The notes under the pieces were generated by a model. That model had not been told where the DNA came from. It worked only from the letters and a program-made list of their open reading frames with translations, and searched no databases. Of a stretch of 64,000 nt of DNA, positions 35,150 through 44,023 are shown piece after piece (the stretch's first letter is position 1; the number at the start of each line of letters is the position of its first letter). The translations under genes were made by a program, and so were the position numbers. The DNA comes from Alphaproteobacteria bacterium. Its GTDB lineage: Bacteria > Pseudomonadota > Alphaproteobacteria > Puniceispirillales > Puniceispirillaceae. The DNA lies in assembly GCA_016780775.1 (NCBI GenBank), contig JADHLI010000007.1:46768-110767 (forward strand). The letters run 5' to 3'.

Positions 35150-36337
35150 TTAGCCAGACCTCTCTGGTTTTTGCCGATTTTGCGCGGTCGAGATCACTGC
35201 TAAACGAAGCTCAGTGAGCCAAAAGGGTCGCCACAACATAAATATTCCCAAACCGATAGGCAGCAAAACAGCCAGATACATTAACGGCCACGTAGCAGGC
35301 GAAGATACCGTCACACTACGCGATAAAATAGCTAAGGTTTGAACCAAGATACCTGTAAGTGCTGAAAAAAGAACACGTTGGCCAATTTTTTCACGCGATA
35401 AATGTCCCTGTAGCATAATTGCCGCCGCCATTATGACCATTGCTAATGCCATAAACGGAGAGATAAGGCGATAATGCCCCATCGCCATTCTCTCGCGTGC
35501 AAAGCGAGGATTGGCAGCTGTGCTGGGGTCAAGCAGATTATGTATGCTATCCTCATTCATATCTAGAACCAAACGCTGGGAAGGGCTGGCAGAAGGCTGG
35601 CTAATATCTAGCGAATGGGTCTCGAAGGTCAGCTGGGCATTTGACTGGCCATCTTTGGTAAGTTCGGTTCGCTGACCATTCAAGAGCAAAAATACTGGCT
35701 GGCCATTTATGGAAGAAAAGCGCCCCCGCTCAGAAGTGAAGGTGACGGTAACGTCTGGATTTCTAGAATCTTGGATAAATACGCGCCCCACTTCGTTTTG
35801 ACTGGTCCGCTCACCAACAAATAAAGTAAGATCATCCGCGATATCGATAAAGATATTATCTTGAATCAGAAGCTTTGGAATGGAGCCGCGCACGTCAGCT
35901 TGCACTTCTTTAAATTTCGAAAAGCTGGCAGGAAGAATATAGATACTATTCACATATAAGCAGGTTGTTAAAAGCAGGCCAAAAAATATCGGCACACGGC
36001 CAAATTGCAATGGTGTAAAACCCACTGCCTGCATCACTATCAACTCACGATCAGATAAAAATCGGCTAATTCCCCAGATAACGCCGATAAATGCTGACAT
36101 TGGCATAGCAATGACAAGCCATAAGGGGATAGGAAAAAATGAAAGTAATATAAAATCGCTAAAGGAGCTGTCTTTACTGACAATAAATTCTAGCATCCGC
36201 AAGGCATGATTGAGCCATACCACGCCGATAAGGCCAAGCAGTACAAGCAGGCTGCTCATAAAAAAATGCTTTAGCAAATATAGATTTAAATTCATAAAAA
36301 CGTTGTTCCGTTGCGGCTCTGTTTCAGCCGATGACAC
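35150..36337 (-). CDS. lptF: LPS export ABC transporter permease LptF
   Basis: A 395-residue YjgP/YjgQ-family permease, partner of LptG, with the same helix-jellyroll-helix plan. The first codon is GTG; an ATG fourteen codons on (MNLNLYLLKHFF) is closer to the usual family start, and no ribosome binding site decides. It is the first gene of lptF-lptG-surA-pdxA-rsmA, divergent from pepA across about 280 bp in which I see no gene. Confidence 0.9.
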   Translation of the reverse strand: MSSAETEPQRNNVFMNLNLYLLKHFFMSSLLVLLGLIGVVWLNHALRMLEFIVSKDSSFSDFILLSFFPIPLWLVIAMPMSAFIGVIWGISRFLSDRELIVMQAVGFTPLQFGRVPIFFGLLLTTCLYVNSIYILPASFSKFKEVQADVRGSIPKLLIQDNIFIDIADDLTLFVGERTSQNEVGRVFIQDSRNPDVTVTFTSERGRFSSINGQPVFLLLNGQRTELTKDGQSNAQLTFETHSLDISQPSASPSQRLVLDMNEDSIHNLLDPSTAANPRFARERMAMGHYRLISPFMALAMVIMAAAIMLQGHLSREKIGQRVLFSALTGILVQTLAILSRSVTVSSPATWPLMYLAVLLPIGLGIFMLWRPFWLTELRLAVISTAQNRQKPERSG

Positions 36338-36499
36338 AGGATAATTCTACCCTCTATCACTTTAGTACGACTGCAACTCGTAAGATCTTCTTCTCTTAAC
36401 ATAAATTAAGTGGCTTTTCAAAACACAGATATGTTTTTTAAATGGATGATTGGATGTGCAAAGGCGCGTTGCCGCCGCGATAAAAATTTAGAAATCACT

Positions 36500-36521
36500 G
36501 GATAATGGAGGGTTGTTATCC
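36500..36521. repeat. Inverted repeat between lptF and pepA
   Basis: GGATAA, ten bases and TTATCC form a perfect dyad about 100 bases before pepA. It could be an operator or a leader hairpin. The rest of the gap holds only very short reading frames. Confidence 0.3.
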
Positions 36522-36620
36522 TAAATAAAGGGATGAAAATATTTTTAGCTGCCGACCGCACTTTTATTCAAGGAAATCTGGCAGCCCATAGTTACCCAAA
36601 CGGTTAAGGAATAGATAGAT

Positions 36621-38072
36621 ATGTCGGCAAGACTACGCTTTGAGTTTTCTTCAGGCCCGATAGATGCGGCTAGGTTAGTGTTAATGCACGCAGATACAGG
36701 GTTTTTACATGCCGCTTCGGCCGCCCAAGAAGCCTTTATCGCAAAAGCCTGCGAGGCTGCAGATTTCACTGGAAAATCAGGTAATTTCATGCCGCTTCAC
36801 ACCAATGAAGGTCCGGTATTGGTGGGCGGTATTGGCAGCGGCCTGTTTGCTGGTATGACAGCTGAAAATTGGGGCGGAAAATTATTTGCGCACATGAAAG
36901 TGACGCATTTTAGTCAGTTGCAAGTTGATGCAGCTGTGTTTGCGGATGATGTGCTGATGTCGGTAATGGGCGGGGCGTATGCGGCAAGCTATCATTTCCC
37001 CCATTATTTTACCAAGCAGGAAAAGCCGCCGCTAGAAGCTTCGTTGACTATCACTACCGATCGCAAGGATGATTTGTCTGATGATTGGCTAGCGCGTAAA
37101 CCGCTCTATGATGGGGTGTTTACAGCGCGCGATCTGGTCTTTGAGCCTGCCAATATTCTGTATCCTGTAGAATTCGCCAAGCGCTGTCAGGCGCTAGAAA
37201 ATACTGGCCTCGAAATCGAAGTGCTTGATGAAGCTGCATTAGAGAAGCTAGGCATGGGCGCTTTGTTGGGGGTGGGGCAAGGCTCGGTGCGCGATTCTGC
37301 TGTTGTGATTATGAAATGGATGGGCGGCGGTGATGAAGCGCCGATTGCTCTGGTTGGCAAGGGGGTATGTTTTGATACAGGCGGTATCTCTATAAAGCCT
37401 GCCAAGGGTATGGAAGATATGAAATGGGATATGGGCGGTGCTGCGGGCGTAGCTGGGGCGATGCATGCGCTGGCTGGCCGCAAGGTAAAGCAAAATGTTA
37501 TAGGTATTATCGGGCTGGTTGAAAATATGCCTGATGGAAACGCCCAGCGTCCGGGTGATGTGGTCACTACCCTATCTGGTCAAACAGTTGAAGTTATCAA
37601 TACAGATGCAGAAGGCCGGCTTGTGCTAGCGGATGTGTTAACTTATCTGCAAGACAGGTTTAAGCCACAAGCGATTGTCGATATGGCTACTTTGACAGGC
37701 GCTATTTTGGTTTCGCTTGGCAAGGAACATGCCGGTCTATTCTCTAATGATGACACTCTTTCAGAAGCGGTAATGCAAGCAGGGCGCGAGGTTGAGGAGA
37801 CAAGCTGGCGCATGCCGATGGGCAAGGCCTATGATAATATGCTGAAGTCCCATATTGCGGATATGAAAAATATTGGCGGACCCTATGGCGGGTCTATTAC
37901 CGCAGCCTGTTTCCTGGAGCGTTTTATCGAAAATAATACCCCTTGGGTGCATCTAGATATTGCTGGTAAGGCATGGTCAGATAAAGACCGGCCAACCGTT
38001 CCAAAAGGGGGAACGGGCTATGGCGTTCGCTTGCTGAACCAGCTGGTAGATAACTGGCAAAATCCAGAATAA
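36621..38072 (+). CDS. pepA: Leucyl aminopeptidase (M17 family)
   Basis: A 483-residue cytoplasmic di-metal aminopeptidase. The M17 signature NTDAEGRLVLADVLTY and the metal/catalytic region GKGVCFDTGGISIKP are intact, as is the N-terminal macro-like domain. In some bacteria PepA also binds DNA. It leads a pepA-holC-ndk run, a common alphaproteobacterial order. Confidence 0.94.
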   Translation: MSARLRFEFSSGPIDAARLVLMHADTGFLHAASAAQEAFIAKACEAADFTGKSGNFMPLHTNEGPVLVGGIGSGLFAGMTAENWGGKLFAHMKVTHFSQLQVDAAVFADDVLMSVMGGAYAASYHFPHYFTKQEKPPLEASLTITTDRKDDLSDDWLARKPLYDGVFTARDLVFEPANILYPVEFAKRCQALENTGLEIEVLDEAALEKLGMGALLGVGQGSVRDSAVVIMKWMGGGDEAPIALVGKGVCFDTGGISIKPAKGMEDMKWDMGGAAGVAGAMHALAGRKVKQNVIGIIGLVENMPDGNAQRPGDVVTTLSGQTVEVINTDAEGRLVLADVLTYLQDRFKPQAIVDMATLTGAILVSLGKEHAGLFSNDDTLSEAVMQAGREVEETSWRMPMGKAYDNMLKSHIADMKNIGGPYGGSITAACFLERFIENNTPWVHLDIAGKAWSDKDRPTVPKGGTGYGVRLLNQLVDNWQNPE

Positions 38073-38112
38073 AAAACCCAAAATAAAAAAGGGAATAATT
38101 GCAAAATTAGCA

Positions 38113-38580
38113 ATGCAAGATAAAGCGCCCATACAAATTGATTTCTACCACCTAAAGTCTGATGACATTGCCACACCACTGGCAATGCTAAGCGATAAGG
38201 TGGTGGCATCTGGTCAACAAATGCTGATCTTAGCAAGAGAGGCTCATTTTGATGCAATTAGCACCGCATTATGGACACAAAAGCCCGAAAGTTTTCTTGC
38301 CCATAACCTAGATGATGGGGATGGGGCTGAGCATGCCCCGGTTTGGGTGTCTTCCCGCCCTGACCAAAACCAGATTACAGCCGAGTTTATCGCACTAACT
38401 TCTGGCATGGTGCCCCCTGATTTAGGCAAGTTTAAACGCGTTTTCAATTTGTTTGATGGCAGCGATGAGCAGGCAGTGCATGTTGCCCGGCAATGCTGGA
38501 AAGACTGGTCCGCACGCGAAGATTTACAATGTCGCTATTTTGCCCAAGATGAAAATGGGAACTGGTCGCAGCGGCAATAA
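38113..38580 (+). CDS. holC: DNA polymerase III subunit chi
   Basis: A 155-residue HolC, which links the clamp loader to SSB. It has the N-terminal IDFYHLKSDDIATPLAMLSDKV, the central ALWTQKPESFLAHNLDDG and a C-terminal FNLFDGSDEQAVHVARQCWK block. It is 40 bp downstream of pepA. Confidence 0.92.
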   Translation: MQDKAPIQIDFYHLKSDDIATPLAMLSDKVVASGQQMLILAREAHFDAISTALWTQKPESFLAHNLDDGDGAEHAPVWVSSRPDQNQITAEFIALTSGMVPPDLGKFKRVFNLFDGSDEQAVHVARQCWKDWSAREDLQCRYFAQDENGNWSQRQ

Positions 38581-38750
38581 AGGGATGGCGATGCTCGTGC
38601 TAGCCGCGCATCCACATAAATATCCAGCAGATTACTGCTTTTTTATGCATTCAGGCCTTTTTGTTAGCAGCGAGGTTTGTTATAAGGCGCGCAGATGAGT
38701 TTTTGTCGCAGGCACCGCCTGCATCTCTAAAATATGTAAGGATTATCTTA

Positions 38751-39173
38751 ATGGCTACTCAACGTACCTTTTCTATCATCAAACCAGATGCAACACGGCG
38801 CAACCTAACTGGCGCAATCAATGCTAAAATCGAAGAAGCAGGCCTGCGCATCGTTGGACAAAAGCGTATTCATATGACAAAGGCGCAAGCCGAAGCTTTT
38901 TATGCCGTCCATGCTGAGCGTCCTTTTTACAATGATTTGGTCAGCTTTATGATTTCTGGCCCAGTTGTAGTTCAGGTTCTAGAAGGTGAAAACGCGGTTG
39001 CTGCTTACCGTCAAGTGATGGGCGCAACTAACCCTGCAGACGCTGATGAAGGCACTATTCGCAAAGCTTTTGCTGAATCTATCGAAGCAAACTCTGTACA
39101 TGGCTCAGACAGTGATGAAAATGCCGCAATCGAAATCAATCATTTCTTCACAGAAGATGAGATTGTCGGTTAA
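38751..39173 (+). CDS. ndk: Nucleoside diphosphate kinase
   Basis: A 140-residue enzyme that transfers gamma-phosphate between nucleotides. It begins [17 protein letters not shown]; the phospho-His lies in [12 protein letters not shown]. The track start is 30 codons too early: the ATG used here has AAGGA at normal spacing and gives standard length. A strong terminator follows. Confidence 0.97.
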   Translation: MATQRTFSIIKPDATRRNLTGAINAKIEEAGLRIVGQKRIHMTKAQAEAFYAVHAERPFYNDLVSFMISGPVVVQVLEGENAVAAYRQVMGATNPADADEGTIRKAFAESIEANSVHGSDSDENAAIEINHFFTEDEIVG

Positions 39174-39211
39174 GGCTTGCCTAGAATAGACATAAAACCA
39201 GAAAAGACATT

Positions 39212-39249
39212 AAAAAGGGCATTTTGCTGAACTGCAGAATGCCCTTTTT
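39212..39249 (+). terminator. Rho-independent terminator after ndk
   Basis: AAAAAGGGCATT pairs with AATGCCCTTTTT around a small inner TGC/GCA pairing and a short loop. Because A and T runs flank both sides, it could also end the convergent cox4-like transcript. Confidence 0.88.
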
Positions 39250-39281
39250 CTTATCCTAAATATAAAATTTTCTAAAGTATT

Positions 39282-39413
39282 TTAAACTAGAAAATAAGCC
39301 ATCAGCGCTAATGTGATCACAATCGCGATAACTGTATATTTGGAAAAATTCATGAAGCCTTCGTAAAAGGCTAGATTAGCTTTTGCGTGCTTATCAAATT
39401 TATCTGTGTTCAT
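39282..39413 (-). CDS. aa3-type cytochrome c oxidase subunit IV-like small protein
   Basis: A 43-residue protein missed by the ORF track. A short soluble start with FYEGFMNFSKYT runs into one transmembrane helix (VIAIVITLALMAYFLV). This is the plan of the bacterial aa3-type oxidase subunit IV, a one-helix accessory of the terminal oxidase in Alphaproteobacteria. It has its own promoter about 45 bases upstream and stands alone, away from other cox genes. Confidence 0.7.
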   Translation of the reverse strand: MNTDKFDKHAKANLAFYEGFMNFSKYTVIAIVITLALMAYFLV

Positions 39414-39456
39414 TCCCGTCAATGCCCCCGAATATTTGAGAATTCATTTACCCGTA

Positions 39457-39485
39457 TTTATGCCTGTTCATGGCATCTAAATCAA
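39457..39485 (-). promoter_or_regulatory. Promoter of the cox4-like gene
   Basis: The minus strand shows TTGATT, 17 bases and CATAAA, nearly the same as the rpsF promoter. This supports the small gene being expressed. Confidence 0.55.
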
Positions 39486-39516
39486 GAGTGTGGCAAATAA
39501 TTTACCTGCTAGCCAT

Positions 39517-40191
39517 CTACCCAAAAATAAGGGTGGTGTCTTCTGACAAGCTAAGCGCATTAGCAACTGAAATATCCTGCCAGCACACCTGTCCTGCATC
39601 AAGCGTAACAGCGCCGCTTGCGAGTGAGCCTATCACCATTGGATACAGGATATGTTCAAGCACTAGCACGCGCGCAGACAGGCTTTCTTGTGTATCTGCG
39701 CTCCGCACTGGCAGGCGCATTTGCGCAATCACTGCACCATCATCTAGGACGGGTGTAACCAAATGTACTGAGACACCATGAAATTTCTGGCTATCTGCTA
39801 GTGCGCGCTCATGGGTGTGCAGCCCCTTATAGTCGGGTAATAAAGAGGGGTGAATATTGATTATTTTTCCCTCAAAGCGGGCGATAAAGTCGGCTGAGAG
39901 CACCGACATATAGCCAGCAAGGCAAATCCAGTTTGCTCCGCTTGCCTCAATTGCTTCTGCCAGCGCGCGCTCATGATCTTGTTTGCTGGTGTAGCTTTTG
40001 CGGTCAATCAGGGCGGTGGAAAGACCTGCATCGCTAGCTATAGAAAGCCCATCTGCTGGTTTATTTGCAGCAACAAGGCAAATTTGATAACTTGCATTTG
40101 GCGTTTCCGCATGGTTTGCGAGAGCCTGCATATTACTGCCGCGCCCGGATATAAGAACAGCGATTTTAAGCTGGCTATTTGCCCTGCTCAT
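39517..40191 (-). CDS. purN: Phosphoribosylglycinamide formyltransferase PurN
   Basis: The third step of purine synthesis, using 10-formyl-THF. GRGSNMQAL binds the substrate phosphate, and the catalytic Asn-His-Asp set lies in INIHPSLLPDYKG and VTPVLDDGAV. It has 224 residues. Its ATG overlaps the purM stop by four bases. Confidence 0.96.
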   Translation of the reverse strand: MSRANSQLKIAVLISGRGSNMQALANHAETPNASYQICLVAANKPADGLSIASDAGLSTALIDRKSYTSKQDHERALAEAIEASGANWICLAGYMSVLSADFIARFEGKIINIHPSLLPDYKGLHTHERALADSQKFHGVSVHLVTPVLDDGAVIAQMRLPVRSADTQESLSARVLVLEHILYPMVIGSLASGAVTLDAGQVCWQDISVANALSLSEDTTLIFG

Positions 40192-41264
40192 GAAAAGGCC
40201 TGTGTGAACTTATCAAGATGAATAGCATCTTCTGTCCGCGCGCTAATCTCGCCAACAAGCCAGCAAGGCTCGCCTGTTGCATCAATAGCAGCTAGCACCT
40301 TTTCAGAATCTTTTGCTGGTGTGGTGATAAGCAAGCCTATGCCGCAATTAAAGGTGCGTGCCAGCTCAAAATCAGACAAAGCGGCTTCCTGCTTCAACCA
40401 TTTGAACAGGGCAGGGGCAGGGCGGGCTGTCATATCTAGACGCATCGCCAAATTATCGCCATAGACACGCGGCGGGTTTTCAATAAGCCCGCCTCCGGTA
40501 ATATGCGATACAGAGGTAACCCTACCAGCCGCCAATGCTGCTTTGACGGCATCTGTATAAATACGTGTTGGCGCGAGCAATGCTTCGGCAAGCGAGACAG
40601 AAGGGGCAAAAGGGGCAGGGGCCATAAGCTTAAGATCATCGCGCTCTATCAGCTTACGCACGAGAGAAAAACCATTAGCATGTACCCCAGAAGAGGCAAG
40701 AGCAATAACTTTATCACCCTCGGATACCTGGTCTTTTCGTAGCAAGGTGCCGCGCTCAGCCGCACCCACACAAAAACCAGCTAGGTCATAACTGCCCGCA
40801 GGATAGATGCCCGGCATTTCCGCTGTCTCTCCGCCGATAAGCGCACATCTGGCTTCCACACAGCCATCTGCAATCCCCTCGATGATTTCTGCTGCTACTT
40901 TTGGCGCAAGATGGCCGGTGGCAAAATAATCTAGGAAAAATAATGGCATCGCGCCTTGGGCTAGAATATCGTTGGCGCACATAGCCACTAGATCAATGCC
41001 TAGCCCGTGATGCATATTAGCTTGCTGGGCAAGCTCAAGCTTGGTGCCAACCCCGTCTGTCGCTGCCACCAAAATCGGGTCTTTAAAGCCAGCTGCCTTT
41101 AGATCGAACAGGCCACCAAAACCACCCAGATCGGGGTTTGCCCCTGCACGCATAGTTTTTTTAGCGAAAGGTTTAATCGTTGAAACCAGCGCATCACCTG
41201 CATCAATATCTACCCCTGCATCCCGATAGGTTAATGGGGATTTGGGGCTATCTTTTTTTTCCAT
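40188..41264 (-). CDS. purM: Phosphoribosylformylglycinamidine cyclo-ligase PurM
   Basis: A 358-residue AIR synthetase, the fifth step of purine synthesis. It has the N-terminal YRDAGVDIDAGDALV and GFGGLFDL segments, the DGVGTKLELA motif, and GGETAEMPGIY. It is translationally coupled to purN and divergent from the DUF2066 gene. Confidence 0.96.
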   Translation of the reverse strand: MEKKDSPKSPLTYRDAGVDIDAGDALVSTIKPFAKKTMRAGANPDLGGFGGLFDLKAAGFKDPILVAATDGVGTKLELAQQANMHHGLGIDLVAMCANDILAQGAMPLFFLDYFATGHLAPKVAAEIIEGIADGCVEARCALIGGETAEMPGIYPAGSYDLAGFCVGAAERGTLLRKDQVSEGDKVIALASSGVHANGFSLVRKLIERDDLKLMAPAPFAPSVSLAEALLAPTRIYTDAVKAALAAGRVTSVSHITGGGLIENPPRVYGDNLAMRLDMTARPAPALFKWLKQEAALSDFELARTFNCGIGLLITTPAKDSEKVLAAIDATGEPCWLVGEISARTEDAIHLDKFTQAFS

Positions 41265-41325
41265 TTTCTGCCACTTTCAACAGCTATATCATCGGCTGGA
41301 CGATAGACTTAAAATTACTTATGGA

Positions 41326-42456
41326 ATGAATACATTGCATCGTTGGGTTTGTCATATCACAATAATGCTGCTGTGTTTAGCCTTTAACGGGGCTGTGCAG
41401 GCACAAGATAATTGTAGTGCTGATGTATACGCGGTTACCAATATTCATCTTGATGAAAATGCTACCACTGGAACGCTGGCAAGAGAGCAGGCGATAAAAG
41501 CTGCTACGGATAAAGCCTATCAGAAAATTCTGCGCCGTATCCTTGTTCCTAATCAAGAAGGTGCAGCGGCGATGACCGCATTAAATGCGGCTAATTTTGT
41601 AGATTTTATTCATATTGATAACGAAAATGCACTTGCCCAGCGTTATATCGCGGATATAGATATCTGTTTTGATGCAGCGCGTATGCGTGCAGCGCTCATC
41701 GAAAATAACCTGGAATGGGCAGAGCTTATCACCGCGCCAATTTTGCTATTACCGATTTGGCAGGATCCGTCCGGTGTGAGGGTATGGACGCGCAATGTTT
41801 TATGGCTGGATAGCTGGCGCACGCTGGAAATGCAAAGCGACAGTCTTGTGCGCACTGCCTTTCTTGAGCCTGATTTTGTTCTGGAGCGTCAATTAAAAGG
41901 CAGTCTGTTTTTAAATGGAGATATCCAAACGCTTCAGAAAGCAGCAGAGGCTGCTGGGGCGGTACAAATTGTACTTCTTTATGCAGGCTTGGACTATAGC
42001 GCGACACAGCCTGCTTTGCGGATGCAGGCTACTCTATTTAACCAAGATGGCACAAAATTAGCCACAATCGCAGAAACGCAATTGGCTATGGATGGGCAAA
42101 CCAGCATGCAAATTGTTTTTGAGGAATTTCAGCTGCAGGTGATTGATGCGCTGGAGACAGGCTGGCGGCAGGCTAATTTATATGTTGTTGGTGGGCGTGA
42201 TGATGTTTTTGTTGAGGTAAGCGCAGTTTCGCCAGCTAGCTGGTATCGCGTTCAGGAAATTTTGGCAGAGCTGCCTGTGGTTACAGCTGTTTCAGTGCAT
42301 AGCCTGACAGCTGAAAGCGGGATTTTAAAACTGCAGATTTCAGGACCTGTTGAAGCTTTGCAGATGGCTGTCCTTGCCTCTGGCTACCGTCTTGATGCTA
42401 GCGATAACGCTTATCAGCTGCGAATTAATCCTAGTCAACGCAATTCTGGCCAATAG
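41326..42456 (+). CDS. DUF2066 domain-containing exported protein
   Basis: A 376-residue protein with a signal peptide (hydrophobic core ITIMLLCLAFNGAVQA, likely cut after AQA). The mature part matches DUF2066: an early AREQAIKAATDKAYQKILRRI helix and later paired ferredoxin-like regions. I use the second ATG, since the track start lies inside purM and would bury the signal. The function is unknown; it is usually coded next to hdaA, as here (12 bp). Confidence 0.8.
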   Translation: MNTLHRWVCHITIMLLCLAFNGAVQAQDNCSADVYAVTNIHLDENATTGTLAREQAIKAATDKAYQKILRRILVPNQEGAAAMTALNAANFVDFIHIDNENALAQRYIADIDICFDAARMRAALIENNLEWAELITAPILLLPIWQDPSGVRVWTRNVLWLDSWRTLEMQSDSLVRTAFLEPDFVLERQLKGSLFLNGDIQTLQKAAEAAGAVQIVLLYAGLDYSATQPALRMQATLFNQDGTKLATIAETQLAMDGQTSMQIVFEEFQLQVIDALETGWRQANLYVVGGRDDVFVEVSAVSPASWYRVQEILAELPVVTAVSVHSLTAESGILKLQISGPVEALQMAVLASGYRLDASDNAYQLRINPSQRNSGQ

Positions 42457-42468
42457 CGATATTGCCTC

Positions 42469-43167
42469 ATGCGCCAAATTCCCCTAACCCTTCCGCTTGC
42501 CCCTTCTTATAAAGAAGATGATTTCATCATTGGTTCAGCTAATGAACGCGCGATGAAATGGCTTTCTTTATGGCCAGACTGGCCACTGCCTTATCGCGTA
42601 TTAAATATCTTTGGCGCGTCGGGGTGCGGTAAGACCCATATATCGCATGTGTTTGAAGCGTTCTCTAGTGCGCGGCGTCTAATCGAACTAAAAGATATCA
42701 AGGTGATTGTTGATTCTGCTGATACGCATTTTGTTTTAGATAATTTTAGCCTTGATGCAGATTACGATCCGGAAGCGGTGTTTCACTTCTTTAACCATAT
42801 CGCTTCTATTGACGGCACTGCTTTGCTACTGAGCCGGCAAAGTGCCGCGAAAATGGATTGTGCGCTAGATGATTTACGATCTAGGCTCCGTGCGGTTACT
42901 TGTCAGGAAATTAGCGCGCCAGATGATGTTTTACTAGTGCAGGTGCTACAAAATATGTTTGCTGATAGGCAATGTAGTGTTCCTGATAATGTTATCAGCT
43001 ATATGATAACGCAGATGCCCCGCAATTTTACCTCTGCCTATCAATTAGTGGCTGCGATTGACATGGCGGCGTTAGCGGCAAAAAAACCTATCACGCTTGG
43101 TATTGTCAAACAGGTGATGATGCCAGATAACAATGCATTAGAATTTAATTTTAAGCACGGGAAATAG
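42469..43167 (+). CDS. hdaA: DnaA-related regulatory protein HdaA/Hda
   Basis: A 232-residue DnaA AAA+ homologue with no DNA-binding domain. It opens with QIPLTLPLAPSYKEDDFIIGSANE; QIPL resembles the clamp-binding motif of Hda. Walker A is GASGCGKTH. With the beta clamp it turns DnaA-ATP into DnaA-ADP after initiation. The usual next gene, ppk, is missing and an SDR takes its place. Confidence 0.9.
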   Translation: MRQIPLTLPLAPSYKEDDFIIGSANERAMKWLSLWPDWPLPYRVLNIFGASGCGKTHISHVFEAFSSARRLIELKDIKVIVDSADTHFVLDNFSLDADYDPEAVFHFFNHIASIDGTALLLSRQSAAKMDCALDDLRSRLRAVTCQEISAPDDVLLVQVLQNMFADRQCSVPDNVISYMITQMPRNFTSAYQLVAAIDMAALAAKKPITLGIVKQVMMPDNNALEFNFKHGK

Positions 43168-43179
43168 GAGATTTAACAG

Positions 43180-43959
43180 ATGCTTGATTTTGGTCTGCAG
43201 GGAAAGACGGCGATAGTTTGTGCATCCTCAAAAGGACTTGGTTTTGGCTGTGCACGCGCCTTATCCAAGGTTGGGGTCAATCTGGTCATGTGTGCTAGGG
43301 GCGAAGAGCAACTTGTCGCTTCTGCTGACCAAATTCGCGAAGAGACAGGTGTGGATGTGAAAACGATTGCTTGTGATATCACGAGCGAGGCCGGACGTGC
43401 AGAAGTGCTTGCTGCAGCAGGTCATGTTGATATTCTGGTCAATAATGCTGGTGGCCCGCCTCCAGGTGATTTTCGTGATTGGACGCGCGAAGATTGGATC
43501 AAGGCGCTAGATGCAAATATGCTCACCGCTATCGAGCTGATAAAAGCTGTTATTGACCCAATGATCGATAACAAATTTGGCCGAATTGTAAATATCACCT
43601 CAGGGTCAGTTAAATCGCCAATTGCCCGTTTGGGCCTATCAAATGGTGCGCGCTCTGGGCTGACTGGTTTTGTGGGCGGCCTTGCCCGTCAGGTAGCACA
43701 GCATAATGTGACGATTAACGGGTTGTTGCCTGGCCAGTATAATACGGCGCGTATCGAATCTCTCATTGATGAAGCGGTGCGGGAAAGCAACAAATCCCGC
43801 GAAGAGGTGCGCGCAGATTTAGAAAGTAAAAATCCATGTGGCCGGCTAGGTGAAATTGATGAATTTGGCTTTGCTTGCGCCTATATTTGCTCAGCTTCAT
43901 CTGGCTATCTTGTAGGCCAGAATATTTTGATAGATGGTGGTGCGTTTAACGCTAACTAA
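43180..43959 (+). CDS. SDR family oxidoreductase
   Basis: A 259-residue short-chain dehydrogenase with ASSKGLGFGCA as the nucleotide loop and NNAGGPPPG after beta4. The catalytic region is NITSGSVKSPIARLGLSNGARSG: the usual Tyr-x3-Lys is replaced by Leu-Ser-Asn-Gly-Ala-Arg. This variant is common in a FabG-like subgroup labelled 3-oxoacyl-ACP reductase, so the activity is uncertain. It sits 12 bp after hdaA where ppk would be expected. Confidence 0.8.
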   Translation: MLDFGLQGKTAIVCASSKGLGFGCARALSKVGVNLVMCARGEEQLVASADQIREETGVDVKTIACDITSEAGRAEVLAAAGHVDILVNNAGGPPPGDFRDWTREDWIKALDANMLTAIELIKAVIDPMIDNKFGRIVNITSGSVKSPIARLGLSNGARSGLTGFVGGLARQVAQHNVTINGLLPGQYNTARIESLIDEAVRESNKSREEVRADLESKNPCGRLGEIDEFGFACAYICSASSGYLVGQNILIDGGAFNAN

Positions 43960-43983
43960 AATTTCTGAACATTTAGAATTTTC

Positions 43984-44023
43984 TGCTCTTCTTTGTTTAT
44001 TCAAGGGAGAGCAGTTTTGTTTT
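43984..44023 (+). terminator. Possible terminator of the hdaA-SDR transcript
   Basis: TGCTCT and AGAGCA form a short stem around 18 bases, followed by GTTTTGTTTT. It overlaps the 3' end of the convergent rnd gene. The stem is short, so this is tentative. Confidence 0.35.

Noticed and set aside
36397-36410. TTAA-N6-TTAA near lptF, considered as a CtrA site
   Set aside because: The spacing is six bases instead of the seven of the CtrA consensus.
36437-36615. Two very short frames (13 and 24 codons) before pepA, considered as leader peptides
   Set aside because: The second has an AAAGGG site, but there is no attenuator-like structure or codon bias to support a leader function.
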